DNA from: Pseudomonas lini
GTDB taxonomy: Bacteria; Pseudomonadota; Gammaproteobacteria; Pseudomonadales; Pseudomonadaceae
Direction: 5' to 3'
DNA length: 64,000 bases
Assembly (NCBI RefSeq): GCF_030812475.1
Contig: NZ_JAUSSR010000002.1
Location: 124,001-188,000 of the forward strand
Below, piece by piece: positions 1 through 10,200 of this stretch. A program made the position numbers and the translations under genes. The notes below the pieces were generated by a model, which had not been told where the DNA came from, searched no databases, and saw only the letters and a list, made by a program, of their open reading frames with translations. The number at the start of each line of letters is the position of its first letter. Position 1 is the first letter of the stretch.

Positions 1-1062
1 TTGCTCGCGTTCGGCGGCAAAGCTGTTGCCACCCGTTTCCACCACGCGCAACGCCTTGAGGTTGAGAGCCTGGGCCACGGTGTCGAGGAAGCTGGTTTCT
101 TCGCGGCGAATGTCGATGCCGCCCGGCTTGCTTTCGTCCGGGCGCAGGGTGAAGGCCACGATCTGCTTCACCACTTCCGGGAAGATGGTCACCACATCCC
201 GGTCGCAGAAACTGAATACGGTGTCCAGGTGCATCGCCGCGCGGGATTTGGGCAAGCCGGCGACAATCACTTTGTCGACCGCCTTGTGCTTGAACAGACT
301 GACCGCCAATTGGCCGATGGCCTGGCGCGATGAGCGTTCGCCCATGCCGATCAGGACCACTCCGTTGCCGATCGGCATCACGTCACCGCCTTCCAGGGTG
401 GAGCTGCCGTGCTCCTGATCCGGATCGCCGTACCAGATCTCGAAGTCCGCGTTGGTGAATTGCGGGTGGAACTTGTAGATGGCGGTGGCCAGCAGGGTTT
501 CCTGACGCCGTGCCGGCCAGTACATGGGGTTGAGCGTCACTCCGCCGTAAATCCAGCAGGTGGTGTCGCGGGTGAACTGGGTGTTGGGCAGCGGCGGCAG
601 GATAAAGCTGGAGTGACCGAGGAAATCACGGAACATCTCGATGGTCTTGCCGCCGAAGCTGTCCGGCAGGTCATCGGCGGACACCCCGCCAATCAGGAAC
701 TCGGCGATCTTGCGCGGCTCCAGGCTGCGCAGCCAGGAACCGGTTTCGTTGATCAGGCCCAGCCCGACCGAGTTGGCGGTGATCTTGCGTTCCAGAATCC
801 AGTCCAGTGCTTCGGGGATGGCGACGATGTCGGTCAGCAGGTTATGCATCTCCAGTACATCGACATTGCGTTCGCGCATTTTGGTGACGAAGTCGAAGTG
901 GTCGCGCTTGGCCTGGGCCACCCACAACACATCATCGAAAAGGAGTTCGTCGCAATTATTCGGGGTCAGCCGCTGGTGGGCCAGGCCTGGGGAACAAACC
1001 ATGACTTTACGCAGTTTTCCGGCTTCGGAATGGACGCCGTACTTAACTTTCTCGGTGGTCAT
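1..1062 (-). CDS. arcA: Arginine deiminase, C-terminus cut by window edge
   Basis: Hydrolyses L-arginine to citrulline and ammonia, the first step of the cytoplasmic arginine deiminase pathway that makes ATP without oxygen. The first 354 codons are visible; Pseudomonas ArcA is about 418 aa, so roughly the last 60 residues lie off the left edge. Recognisable family segments include [12 protein letters not shown] (substrate site), the [22 protein letters not shown] stretch and the MHLDTVFSF histidine segment of the guanidino-modifying enzymes. The ATG at 1060-1062 follows a strong GGAGGATTA ribosome site. It lies 24 bp downstream of arcD on the same strand, as in arcDABC operons. Confidence 0.96.
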   Translation of the reverse strand, partial: MTTEKVKYGVHSEAGKLRKVMVCSPGLAHQRLTPNNCDELLFDDVLWVAQAKRDHFDFVTKMRERNVDVLEMHNLLTDIVAIPEALDWILERKITANSVGLGLINETGSWLRSLEPRKIAEFLIGGVSADDLPDSFGGKTIEMFRDFLGHSSFILPPLPNTQFTRDTTCWIYGGVTLNPMYWPARRQETLLATAIYKFHPQFTNADFEIWYGDPDQEHGSSTLEGGDVMPIGNGVVLIGMGERSSRQAIGQLAVSLFKHKAVDKVIVAGLPKSRAAMHLDTVFSFCDRDVVTIFPEVVKQIVAFTLRPDESKPGGIDIRREETSFLDTVAQALNLKALRVVETGGNSFAAEREQ

Positions 1063-1086
1063 TACAGTAATCCTCCAGATGAGGTG

Positions 1087-2514
1087 TTACAGGGTCAGGA
1101 AGCCGTCGTACAGCCCGTAGGCCGCCACAACCGCGCCCACGACAACGGCAGCGAAAATCAGCTTCTCGATGTTGGTGAAAACCGGTTTGTCGATTTCAAG
1201 TTTAGCCTTGGCAAACAGAATCACGCCGGGGGCGTAGAGCAGGGCGGAGAGCAGCAGGTATTTGACGCCGCCGGCGTAGATCAGCCAGATCGCGTAGATC
1301 ACCGCCACGGCACCGATGAACAGGTCTTTCCTGCGCTCGGCCAGGGCGTTTTCGTAGCTTTCGCCGCGTACCGCCAGCAGCAGGGCATAGGCCGCCGACC
1401 ACAGGTACGGCACCAGGATCATCGAGGTGGCGAGGTAGATCAGCGACAGGTAAGTACTGGCCGAGAACAGCGTGATGATCAGGAACAGCTGCACCATGCC
1501 GTTTGTCAGCCACAACGCATTGACCGGCACATGGTTGGCATTTTCTTTGCGCAGGAAGGCCGGCATAGTGTGGTCCTTGGCGGCGGCGAACATGATCTCC
1601 GCACACAGCAGCACCCACGACAGCAATGCTCCCAGTAGCGAGATGATCAGGCCGACGCTGATCAGCACCGCCCCCCAGTGGCCGACCACGTGTTCGAGCA
1701 CCGCGGCCATCGATGGGTTCTGCAGCTTGGCCAGTTCCGGTTGGGTCATGATGCCCAGGGACAGCACGTTCACCAGCACCAGGAACAGCAGCACGGTGAT
1801 GAAACCGATCACCGTGGCTTTACCCACGTCACTGCGTTTTTCCGCCCGGGCTGAAAAGATGCTGGCGCCTTCGATGCCGATGAACACCCAGACGGTGACC
1901 AGCATCATGTTGCGCACCTGGTTCATGACGCTGCCCAGGTCCGGGTTTTTCAGGCCCCAGATGTCGGCGGTGAAGATGTCCAGCTTGAAGGCGAAAATCG
2001 CGATCAACACAAACAGCAGCAACGGCACGACCTTGGCGACCGTGGTCACCAGGTTGATGAAGGCCGCTTCCTTGATCCCCCGCAGCACCAGGAAGTGCAC
2101 GCCCCAGAGCAACACCGATGCACCGATGATCGCCGCCACCGTATTGCCTTCGCCGAAGATCGGGAAAAAGTAACCGAGGGTGCTGAACAGCAGTACGAAG
2201 TAACCGACGTTACCCAGCCAGGCGCTGATCCAGTAACCCCAGGCGGATGAGAAACCCATGTAGTCGCCAAAACCGGCTTTGGCGTAGGCGTAGACACCGC
2301 CATCCAGATTCGGCTTGCGGTTGGCCAGGGTCTGGAACACGAAAGCCAGGGTCAGCATGCCGACGGCGGTGATGGCCCAACCGATCAATACGGCGCCGAC
2401 ATCGGCACTGGCGGCCATGTTTTGTGGCAAGGAGAAGATGCCGCCACCAATCATTGAGCCGACGACTAAAGCTACAAGAGCGCCAAGTTTCAGTTTTCCA
2501 GGGGATTCAGACAT
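1087..2514 (-). CDS. arcD: Arginine/ornithine antiporter ArcD
   Basis: Inner-membrane exchanger that imports arginine and exports ornithine for the arginine deiminase pathway. The 475-aa product is an APC-superfamily permease with about 12-13 hydrophobic segments and the N-terminal family signature GSMIGGGIFSLPQNMA. Its length is normal for ArcD. It heads the minus-strand arcD-arcA operon, with its promoter presumably in the 404-bp gap that holds an Anr box. A second, very similar copy is encoded divergently at 2919-4346. Confidence 0.95.
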   Translation of the reverse strand: MSESPGKLKLGALVALVVGSMIGGGIFSLPQNMAASADVGAVLIGWAITAVGMLTLAFVFQTLANRKPNLDGGVYAYAKAGFGDYMGFSSAWGYWISAWLGNVGYFVLLFSTLGYFFPIFGEGNTVAAIIGASVLLWGVHFLVLRGIKEAAFINLVTTVAKVVPLLLFVLIAIFAFKLDIFTADIWGLKNPDLGSVMNQVRNMMLVTVWVFIGIEGASIFSARAEKRSDVGKATVIGFITVLLFLVLVNVLSLGIMTQPELAKLQNPSMAAVLEHVVGHWGAVLISVGLIISLLGALLSWVLLCAEIMFAAAKDHTMPAFLRKENANHVPVNALWLTNGMVQLFLIITLFSASTYLSLIYLATSMILVPYLWSAAYALLLAVRGESYENALAERRKDLFIGAVAVIYAIWLIYAGGVKYLLLSALLYAPGVILFAKAKLEIDKPVFTNIEKLIFAAVVVGAVVAAYGLYDGFLTL

Positions 2515-2918
2515 TGCACGACTCCATTGCAGGGTAAAGAAACGACGTTTATTTTCGTTAGCTATGCAATATTTCCTTGAATCAATGCCTGTGCAGATTT
2601 CATTCGCCTTTAAACCAGGGGGCGTATGGTTTTTCGAAACAAATCGTATTGTCGCAGAGAATTTATTTAACCAACACTCAAAAGTTGCCGAGTTGACACT
2701 AGCTGGTTTCAGTATTTTGGCAAATTTTAATCCTTAAACGATTGATGTAAATCAATGAATCAAGTGTGGGGAAATCGATGTCATTTAGCTGTTTTACTAA
2801 TTGTTTTCATTGCTGGCGGTTATAAGGGAGTATCGATTGGCGTTAATTGGCGACCCCTATTAATCTTTATCGTTGGTTAATACCCACTCAAAAGTTCTCG
2901 CCACCCGTGAGGCGCCAA
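2515..2918. promoter_or_regulatory. Divergent AT-rich promoter region between two arcD genes
   Basis: This 404-bp gene-free stretch separates the divergent arcD copies and is clearly more AT-rich than its flanks. It contains one perfect FNR/Anr palindrome (annotated separately) and no convincing open frame with a ribosome site. Both operons plausibly start here. The palindrome lies about 230 bp from the minus-strand arcD start and about 170 bp from the plus-strand start. Confidence 0.7.
2742..2755. promoter_or_regulatory. Perfect Anr/FNR box
   Basis: The sequence TTGATGTAAATCAA matches the FNR/Anr consensus TTGAT-N4-ATCAA at all ten specified bases. In P. aeruginosa Anr activates arcDABC under low oxygen from such a site near -40. 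On the minus strand a weak -10-like CAAAAT lies at about the spacing expected for an activator site at -41.5. The plus-strand side shows a poorer -10. Which operon it controls, or whether it serves both, is inferred. Confidence 0.85.
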
Positions 2919-4346
2919 ATGTCACAGCCGACGCAGAAGCTGCGCTTAAATGCGCTCATTGCCCTGGTCGTAGGGTCCATGATTGGCGGCGGGATCTTTT
3001 CCCTGCCGCAGAACATGGCGGAGAAAGCCGATGCCGGTGCCATATTGATCGGCTGGGGCATTACCGCCGTCGGCATGTTGACCCTGGCGTTCGTGTTCCA
3101 GACCCTGGCCAATCGCAAGCCCGAGCTGGATTCGGGGGTGTACGCTTATGCCAGGGCCGGTTTTGGCGACTACATGGGTTTTTCTTCTGCCTGGGGATAC
3201 TGGATCAGTGCCTGGCTGGGCAACGTCGGTTACTTCGTGTTGCTGTTCAGCACTCTCGGTTACTTCTTTCCGGTCTTTGGCCAGGGCAATACGCCCGTCG
3301 CCATTGGTTGCGCCTCAGTGCTGTTATGGGCGGTGCACTTCCTGGTGATGCGCGGTATCAAGGAGGCGGCGTTCATTAACCAGCTGACTACCGTGGCCAA
3401 GATCGTGCCCTTGATCATGTTTATCTTTATCGCTGCCGTGGCCTTCAAGGCGGATATCTTCACCCGAGACATCTGGGGTCGCAGCAACCCGGATTTTGGC
3501 GGAGTGATGGATCAGGTGCGCAACATGATGCTGGTGACGGTCTTCGTCTTCATCGGCATCGAAGGCGCCAGCGTGTATTCCGCCCGGGCGCAGAAACGTT
3601 CGGACGTGGGCCGCGCGACGGTCATCGGTTTTCTCGGGGTGCTGGCACTGCTGGTGCTGGTCAATGTGCTGTCCCTGGGCATCATGAGCCAGCCGGAACT
3701 GGCCAGGTTGCAGAACCCGTCGCTGGCCACGGTCATGGAGCACATCGTCGGCCATTGGGGCGCGTTGTTGATCAGCATCGGCCTGGCGATTTCGCTGTTG
3801 GGTGCGTTGCTGTCGTGGGCGCTGCTGTGCGCCGAAATTCTCTTTGCCACGGCCAGGGACAAGACCATGCCCGCGTTCCTGAAAAAGGAAAATGCCAACC
3901 ATGTACCGGTCAATGCGCTGTGGTTGACCAACGGGATGATCCAGATTTTCCTGCTGATCACCTTATTTTCCGCCGGTACCTACACCAGCCTGATTTACCT
4001 CGCGTCCTCGATGATTCTGGTACCGTACCTATGGTCGGCGGCCTACGCAGTGCTGTTGAGCGGGCGTGGCGAAACCTACGAACACGCCTCGGCCGAGCGC
4101 ACCAAGGACCTGATGATCGGCGGCATTGCGCTGTGTTACGCGGTGTGGCTGGTGTATGCCGCAGGGGTCAAGTATTTGCTATTGTCGGCATTGTTATATG
4201 CGCCCGGGGTGATTCTGTTTGCCAAGGCCAAACATGAGCAGGGCGAGCCGTTGTTCACGCACGTCGAGAAGGGCATTTTTACCTGCGTGGTGGCCGGGGC
4301 GGGGCTTGCGGCTTATGGCTTGTACAGTGGGTTGCTGTCGTTATGA
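2919..4346 (+). CDS. Second ArcD-type arginine/ornithine antiporter
   Basis: APC-family basic amino-acid antiporter of 475 aa, the same length as the ArcD at 1087-2514 and colinear with it throughout (for example GSMIGGGIFSLPQNMA, then GYWISAWLGNVGYFVLLFSTLGYFFP). The chosen ATG at 2919 gives the same N-terminus as the paralogue and follows GTGAGGCGCC; an upstream in-frame ATG would add 24 residues unlike the family. It stands alone and divergent from arcDA, which suggests a separately tuned antiporter. Substrate specificity (arginine/ornithine or another basic amino acid) cannot be read from sequence. Confidence 0.93.
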   Translation: MSQPTQKLRLNALIALVVGSMIGGGIFSLPQNMAEKADAGAILIGWGITAVGMLTLAFVFQTLANRKPELDSGVYAYARAGFGDYMGFSSAWGYWISAWLGNVGYFVLLFSTLGYFFPVFGQGNTPVAIGCASVLLWAVHFLVMRGIKEAAFINQLTTVAKIVPLIMFIFIAAVAFKADIFTRDIWGRSNPDFGGVMDQVRNMMLVTVFVFIGIEGASVYSARAQKRSDVGRATVIGFLGVLALLVLVNVLSLGIMSQPELARLQNPSLATVMEHIVGHWGALLISIGLAISLLGALLSWALLCAEILFATARDKTMPAFLKKENANHVPVNALWLTNGMIQIFLLITLFSAGTYTSLIYLASSMILVPYLWSAAYAVLLSGRGETYEHASAERTKDLMIGGIALCYAVWLVYAAGVKYLLLSALLYAPGVILFAKAKHEQGEPLFTHVEKGIFTCVVAGAGLAAYGLYSGLLSL

Positions 4347-4540
4347 GAACGCGTCAGGGATGGGGCACTGGGGTCGGCTTCATGCTCATCTGCAAACGCC
4401 ATGAGCACCTCCAGATCGAGCAGCTTGATCCGGGAGAAATACCTCTTCGACCCGTCCGGCCAGGCCAGGGCATCCAGCACACGGATCTTGCGTACCAGAC
4501 CGGGCAGGGCGGCATCGAGTTCGGACAGGGGGGACGGAGA
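4313..4540 (-). pseudogene. Coding-like remnant without a start
   Basis: Directly after the stop of the lysozyme-inhibitor-like gene, and in the same frame, an open stretch of about 75 codons continues to a TAA at 4313-4315 inside the end of the opposite arcD copy. The peptide is protein-like, with segments such as LPGLVRKIRVLDALAWPDG and YFSRIKLLDLEVLMAFADE, and its codons are mostly GC-ending as in real genes here. No start with a ribosome site is visible. It is probably the tail of a lost gene; the family was not recognised. Confidence 0.4.
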
Positions 4541-5206
4541 TCACGGCAATCTTTCTGGCTCGACCGAACAACTCATTTCCCCTGATCCTGGCTTCTGGAA
4601 CAGGACCGCATCGCCGTCTTGCCAGAAGCTGTAGTTCCCCAGGGAATCCTTGCCCGTGTATCTGTTTCCCGGATCGTTCGGCACCTGGCTCAGGGTGATC
4701 GAGGCGTTTGCCCATTTCAGGTACACCACACCCGGCTGGGTGGTAAAGAAGGTGGCGGCAATCGGCGCGTTCAACCCGGGGCATCGAAACGCCAGGGGGC
4801 CTTCGGTGAGTCTGTCCGGATCCCGGGTTCTGACGATGGCCGAGCCTTGGCGCAATTGGTGCGCGCGCTCGGCATAACTGCGGATCGTGCAGGCCTTGAG
4901 CTCTGGTCCGGCGGCACACTGATTGCGGGTCTCGACCCAGAATTGCTGGTCGATGATGACGGTGTCCGGAGGCGGTACCGAGCGTTGATCGGTGAGGGCC
5001 AGGCGATACAGGCGCATCAGTTCGACATCCATCTGCGCCAGCTGCGGATCGCGACAGACGAGTTTTTCGGCGGCGGCCCTGGCCTGGGTGCAGTCGAAGC
5101 TGGTCTTGAGCGTGGGTGAAGGGGGCGCGGCCTGTGCACAGCTGCTCGCCGCCGCGCATCCGCCGGCAGCGAGCAAACAGGTGAAAAGGGCCGTGACCGT
5201 TTTCAT
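4541..5206 (-). CDS. LprI-MliC two-domain lysozyme inhibitor-like protein
   Basis: Predicted exported protein of 221 aa. After an N-terminal signal (about residues 1-26) comes a LprI/DUF1311-type domain (about 33-120) with paired cysteines C39, C51, C97 and C106 and the FDCTQAR...CRDPQLA...DVELMRLYRLAL pattern. A MliC-type C-type-lysozyme-inhibitor domain follows (about 138-216), with C142 and C213 and the YTGKDSLGNYSFWQDGDAVLF strand region. A cysteine at position 17 could be a lipobox, but its -3 residue is Ala, so lipidation is uncertain. Inference: periplasmic or envelope protection against lysozyme. It stands alone on the minus strand. Confidence 0.75.
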   Translation of the reverse strand: MKTVTALFTCLLAAGGCAAASSCAQAAPPSPTLKTSFDCTQARAAAEKLVCRDPQLAQMDVELMRLYRLALTDQRSVPPPDTVIIDQQFWVETRNQCAAGPELKACTIRSYAERAHQLRQGSAIVRTRDPDRLTEGPLAFRCPGLNAPIAATFFTTQPGVVYLKWANASITLSQVPNDPGNRYTGKDSLGNYSFWQDGDAVLFQKPGSGEMSCSVEPERLP

Positions 5207-5372
5207 AGAGGCTTTACCCAGATCATGACGTGATGCCCGGATTGCCGTGGACCCATCGATCCCTCAGGTGTTTTGCAGTGTAAGTCGAGTTTTTTATAAG
5301 CGCACCCTTTCTTGCCGATGCTTTTCTTTATGACGCGTTTGTTGACGATGCATTTACCTATAAGGCCGCTGG

Positions 5373-5999
5373 TTAAAATCGGGGCGGGCGAATTGAACCG
5401 GGGCCACGAGGCTCTGAGTCACGCAGCATGGCGCGCGCCGGATCGGGTTGATCCGAGCTGGCACCTGGATGGTTGGAGGCATCCAGTCTGGACACCCGTT
5501 TGCTGACCTCGTCGATATCGACAGGGCTCAACGTGATATAGGCGTTGTTGACCCGGAACGTCGCAGGTACGCCCTGCTTGTAGAATTCGAGGCGTTTTGC
5601 GCTGCCGACTGCGAACCATCCATCAGCGCGCAATGCCTTTTCCAGTGCCTCGCGCTCTTGCGGTTGAAATTCCAGGCGAATGGATCGGTAAGTCAGTTTG
5701 TCCCTTGGGACGCTCGAGATATTGGCGCCTCCCATGGGATCCGCCACGCTGGAAAAGTTGTCGGTGACATCCAGCGTTATTTCCGCGCTACTGGCCGTTG
5801 CGCCATAAATTTCCATTGGCTTGTTGTGCGTGCACGACAGGTAATTATAGTAATCGACGCACTCCGTGAATCCCTGCGCTTTCCCCAGCGCCTGGGTACC
5901 GGGAACAGAGAGTCCCGACACCTGAACGGTTGTCAGGCGTTCTGCGCCATGGGCAGTGCCTGCTACGAGTAACAGAAAAATCGCTCCCAGCTTGTTCAT
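5373..5999 (-). CDS. Secreted protein of unknown function
   Basis: Predicted 208-aa product beginning MNKLGAIFLLLVAGTAHG, a clear signal peptide probably cleaved before AERLTT. The ATG at 5999 was chosen because an AGGAGCTGTC ribosome site precedes it; a longer frame to 6068 would bury the signal. Two cysteines (in ECVDYYNYLSC) could form a disulfide. The C-terminal 35 residues are proline- and serine-rich and look disordered. No family was recognised and no neighbour suggests a role. Confidence 0.75.
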   Translation of the reverse strand: MNKLGAIFLLLVAGTAHGAERLTTVQVSGLSVPGTQALGKAQGFTECVDYYNYLSCTHNKPMEIYGATASSAEITLDVTDNFSSVADPMGGANISSVPRDKLTYRSIRLEFQPQEREALEKALRADGWFAVGSAKRLEFYKQGVPATFRVNNAYITLSPVDIDEVSKRVSRLDASNHPGASSDQPDPARAMLRDSEPRGPGSIRPPRF

Positions 6000-6193
6000 A
6001 TGACAGCTCCTACAGATCCATTGGATTTGAAACGACCTTTGCATCGCCGGCCGATCCCTGGTGGTCAACGCGTGTCACCGGAACCGTGCTGGCATTTCGC
6101 GTACGAGGGGATGTTAGTCGTTAAAACAGCGTTCGGTAGTGGCGCTTCACATTAGTTCAGATTCGGCGCAAACGAAGTACTTCTCAGTTCTTT

Positions 6194-7093
6194 TCAGTCT
6201 GGAAAGGGTAGCGAGAGCAGCCAGGCACTGAAGGCCTTCAATGACGGCATGTTCTGGTAGCGATTGGCGTAGAGAAGATAGTAACTGCGGCCGCTTTCCA
6301 TCGGTTCGAACAAGGCGACGAGGTCACCATTCTTCAGTTCGTCCTGGACAAGAATTTCCGGAATCAGCCCAAGCCCGATCCCCGCAGTCACCGCTTGAAT
6401 CAGGTGGGCCGTGAGCTCGAAGCTCGGACCGGCCCGCAGGTTGGCGTGGTCGACGTTGTGTTTGTCAAACCAGTCGGACCAGGCGCTCGGCCTTGAAACG
6501 ACGTTCAGCAAGGCATGCTCGACGACGTCCGCCGGTGACAGGCAAGAGTACTCGGGCAGTGCTGCAGGGCTGGCGACTACCACCAGCCTTTCGCTGAGCA
6601 ACTCATGTGATATATAGCCCGGCCACGCTCCTGAGCCCGCGCAGATGATTGCATTCATGTCGTGAGTGGACGATTGAACGTCCTCCCGGATGATCCTCGA
6701 ATGTATGTGAACCAGTATTTGCGGGTGTTTGGCATAAAACTCATGCATCCGCGGCAGCAGCCATTTCGAGCCCAGGGTCGGCAATACCGCCAGGTTCAAT
6801 GGACCGCCGTCATTCTTGTACGAGATGGTCTGCAAGGTGGCACTGCGAATGCGCCCCAAAGCCGCCGCCAATTCGTGCTGATACACCGCCCCGGCCGCCG
6901 TCAATTCGATTTTTCGCCCCTCACGCCTGAAGAGTTCGATTTCAAGCTGGGCTTCCAGGGTTTGTACCTGGCGGCTGACGGCACTCTGGGTCAATGCCAG
7001 TTCTTCCGCGGCCTTGGTGAAGCTGCAATGGCGCGCGGCCGCCTCAAAGGCCACCAGCAGCGACATCGAGGGGGTCAGTCTTCTAGGGTTCAT
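6194..7093 (-). CDS. LysR regulator, GcvA-like
   Basis: Transcription factor of 299 aa. The N-terminal winged helix-turn-helix (about residues 6-65, with CSFTKAAEELALTQSAVSRQVQTLE) is followed by a periplasmic-binding-like effector domain. The opening RLTPSMSLLVAFEAAARH is typical of the GcvA subgroup. It is divergent from the 1029-aa FAD/Fe-S dehydrogenase gene, with a 158-bp intergenic region containing an inverted repeat at 7178-7200, so that gene is the obvious candidate target. The inducer is unknown, possibly a 2-hydroxy acid. Confidence 0.9.
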   Translation of the reverse strand: MNPRRLTPSMSLLVAFEAAARHCSFTKAAEELALTQSAVSRQVQTLEAQLEIELFRREGRKIELTAAGAVYQHELAAALGRIRSATLQTISYKNDGGPLNLAVLPTLGSKWLLPRMHEFYAKHPQILVHIHSRIIREDVQSSTHDMNAIICAGSGAWPGYISHELLSERLVVVASPAALPEYSCLSPADVVEHALLNVVSRPSAWSDWFDKHNVDHANLRAGPSFELTAHLIQAVTAGIGLGLIPEILVQDELKNGDLVALFEPMESGRSYYLLYANRYQNMPSLKAFSAWLLSLPFPD

Positions 7094-7177
7094 TCATAAA
7101 ACTCATGCAAAACCAGCAGGAATTACGTTTGTTCCAAAAGTGCACAGGCGCAAGAATCAACAAAACCCAATGCAGCT

Positions 7178-7200
7178 GCTCGGTGCGCCGTGTACCGAGC
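7178..7200. promoter_or_regulatory. Inverted repeat, candidate LysR operator
   Basis: GCTCGGT and ACCGAGC form perfect 7-bp arms around a 9-bp spacer in the divergent gap between the LysR gene and the dehydrogenase gene. It lies about 50 bp before the dehydrogenase start. Dyads of this size in this position are typical LysR or core-promoter elements; the assignment is inferred. Confidence 0.45.
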
Positions 7201-7251
7201 ATACGTAACGTGAATGCATAGATTAGCTTTTTAGCCTGTAGGAATTCCATC

Positions 7252-10200
7252 ATGATTGCCCGGCTGTTACCTCCCGATACCCACAAGACCGCCTATGACG
7301 CTTTTCTCGACGCGCTCCAGGTGGCGGGATTTCAAGGAGAGATAGCCCGCAACCATGGCGACCGCACGGTATTGGCCACCGACAATTCGATTTACCAGCG
7401 TCTGCCCCAGGCAGCGGTGTTTCCCCGTGATGAACAGGATGTGGCGATCTTGTCACGACTGGCCGCAGAGCCCGCGCACACTGCGGTAGTGCTCACGCCA
7501 CGGGGTGGAGGCACGGGTACCAATGGGCAATCGCTCACCGATGGTCTGGTCGTCGACCTGTCCCGACACCTGAACAGCATCCTGGAAATCAATGTGCAGG
7601 AGCGTTGGGTCCGGGTGCAGAGCGGCGTGGTCAAGGACCAGCTGAACGCGGCGCTGAAACCCTACGGTCTGTTCTTTGCGCCCGAACTCTCGACGTCGAA
7701 TCGCGCCACCATTGGCGGCATGATCAACACCGATGCCAGTGGTCAGGGCAGTTGTACGTATGGCAAGACGCGCGATCATGTGCTCGAGCTATCGACGGTA
7801 TTGCTGGGCGGTGATCGTCTCACCAGTTCGTCTGTCGGCACCGAGCATTTAGCCACGCTGACAAGCCGCAGGGATCGGGTGGGTAACGTCTACCGGTGCG
7901 CAGTGGAGATCGCCGACACCCACGCCGAGTTGATCGAGGCCACCTTTCCCAAACTCAATCGCTGCCTGACCGGGTATGACCTGGCCCATCTGCGTGAAGC
8001 GGATGGACGCTTCAACCTCAACAGCGTGCTGTGCGGTTCTGAAGGCTCGCTTGGCTTCATCGTCGAAGCGAAACTGAACGTCCTGCCTATCCCCGGGTAC
8101 TCCATCCTGGTGAACGTGCGTTATGCCGGATTCATGGATGCACTGCGTGATGCGAAGGCCTTGATGGCAATGAAGCCGCTGTCGATCGAGACCGTCGACT
8201 CCAAAGTGCTGATGCTGGCGATGCAGGACATCGTCTGGCACGGCGTGGCCGAGTATTTCCCTGAAGACCCTGACAGGCCGACGCTCGGGATCAACCTGAT
8301 CGAGTTCAGTGGCGACGACGAAGAGGCGGTTCAGCAGCAGGTTCATGAGTTCGTGCTGCACCTGCAGCGCGATACGTCTGTCGTGCGGTTGGGCCATACG
8401 CTGGCGATCGGCGCGGATGCGCTCAAGCGCGTCTACGCGATGCGCAAGCGCGCAGTCGGGTTGTTGGGCAACGTCAAGGGCGAGGCCCGGCCGCAGCCAT
8501 TTGTCGAAGACACCGCGGTTCCGCCGGAAAACCTGGCTGACTTCATCCAGGCGTTTCGGGCGCTGCTGGATAGTCACGACTTGCAATACGGAATGTTTGG
8601 CCACGTTGACGCCGGAGTGCTGCATGTGCGCCCGATCCTCGACATGAAAAATCCTGTCCAGGCAGCCCTGATCCGGCCGATATCCGATGCCGTCGCAGCC
8701 TTGACGCAAAAACATGGCGGCTTGCTGTGGGGCGAGCATGGCAAGGGCTTGAGATCGCAGTACGTGCCGGATTACTTCGGTGACTTGTACCCGGCCCTGC
8801 AAACGCTCAAGGCGGCCTTCGATCCGTTCAACCAACTCAACCCAGGCAAGATCGCCACGCCCGATACGGTCCCTGGCGCGCGCCTGACACGCGTCGACGA
8901 AGTGCAGTTGCGCGGCGATTCGGACCGGACCATCGATGAGCGCGTCTGGCAAAGTTACGACACTGCCGTTCACTGCAATGGCAATGGCGCTTGCTACAAC
9001 TTCGATCCCGATGACGCCATGTGCCCCTCCTGGAAAGCCACGCGCAATCGTATCCACTCTCCCAAAGGTCGCGCGTCGTTGATACGGGAGTGGCTGCGGA
9101 TGCAGGGGGAGCAGGGCGTCGATGTGCTGGAGGCCAGCGACCGTGTCCGATTGTCTACCGGGTCGCAAAACGTTGCGCGCCGAGCCGTCAACAGCCTCGC
9201 ACAAAAGATGGGGCAGCAAGATTTTTCCCATGAAGTCTACGACGCGATGACAGGTTGCCTGGCCTGCAAATCCTGCGCCGGCCAATGCCCGGTCAAAGTC
9301 AATGTGCCTGAGTTCCGATCGCGCTTTCTCGAGCTTTATCACAGCCGGTATCTGCGCCCGCTCAAGGACTACCTGATCGGCTCGCTGGAATACACGGTGC
9401 CCTACATCGCCAGGATGCCGCGGCTCTACAACGTGGTGATGAGCGCTCGACCGGTGCGCTGGATGCTCGAGCGAGCCGCCGGGATGGTCGACAGCCCGTT
9501 GCTCAGCCTGGTGGATTTTGCGGCTGTTTGTCGGCGCTGGAACGTTGAGGTGGCGACGCCGGAGCGTCTGGCCGCGCTTGCGGATGAGCAGCGTGGGAAA
9601 AGCGTCATTCTGGTTCAGGACGCCTTTACCCGCTTTTTTGAAACCCCTTTGCTCGTTGACTGGGTGGAGCTGATCTCCAGGCTGGGTTACAAGGTCTACC
9701 TGGCGCCCTATGCGCCTAATGGCAAACCGCTGCAGGTGCAGGGCTTTCTCAAGGCATTCGAGAAGGCTGCCAGCTTCAATGGACAGTCGTTGCTCAGCCT
9801 TCAGCAATACCGGATTCCCTTGGTGGGGCTCGACCCTGCGATGACCCTGGTCTATCGCCAGGAATACGCCAAGACGCTGCAAGCCGGCAAGGCGCCCCTG
9901 GTGATGCTTGCGCAGGAGTGGCTGATCGATGCCCTGCCGGAATATGAAACCGTGAAGGAGGAGGAGCCTTACCACTTCCTGCCGCACTGTACGGAAAAAA
10001 CCAATGAGCCTGGCAGCATCGGCCTATGGCAGAACATTTTCCAACGGGCGGGCCTGACGCTCCAGGTGCAAGCCAGCGGCTGCTGCGGGATGTCGGGAAC
10101 CTACGGGCATGAGACGCGAAACGCCGGGACGTCGGACACGATCTACGGGCAATCCTGGAAGCGGCTCATCCACACGTTCAACCAGTCGGGACGAGTCGTC

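Noticed and set aside
7849..9987. A 712-codon open frame antisense to the FAD/Fe-S dehydrogenase gene
   Set aside because: It lacks any recognisable domain, is rich in His, Arg and Gln as expected for the complement of a GC-rich gene, and the sense frame has clear FAD and Fe-S motifs.
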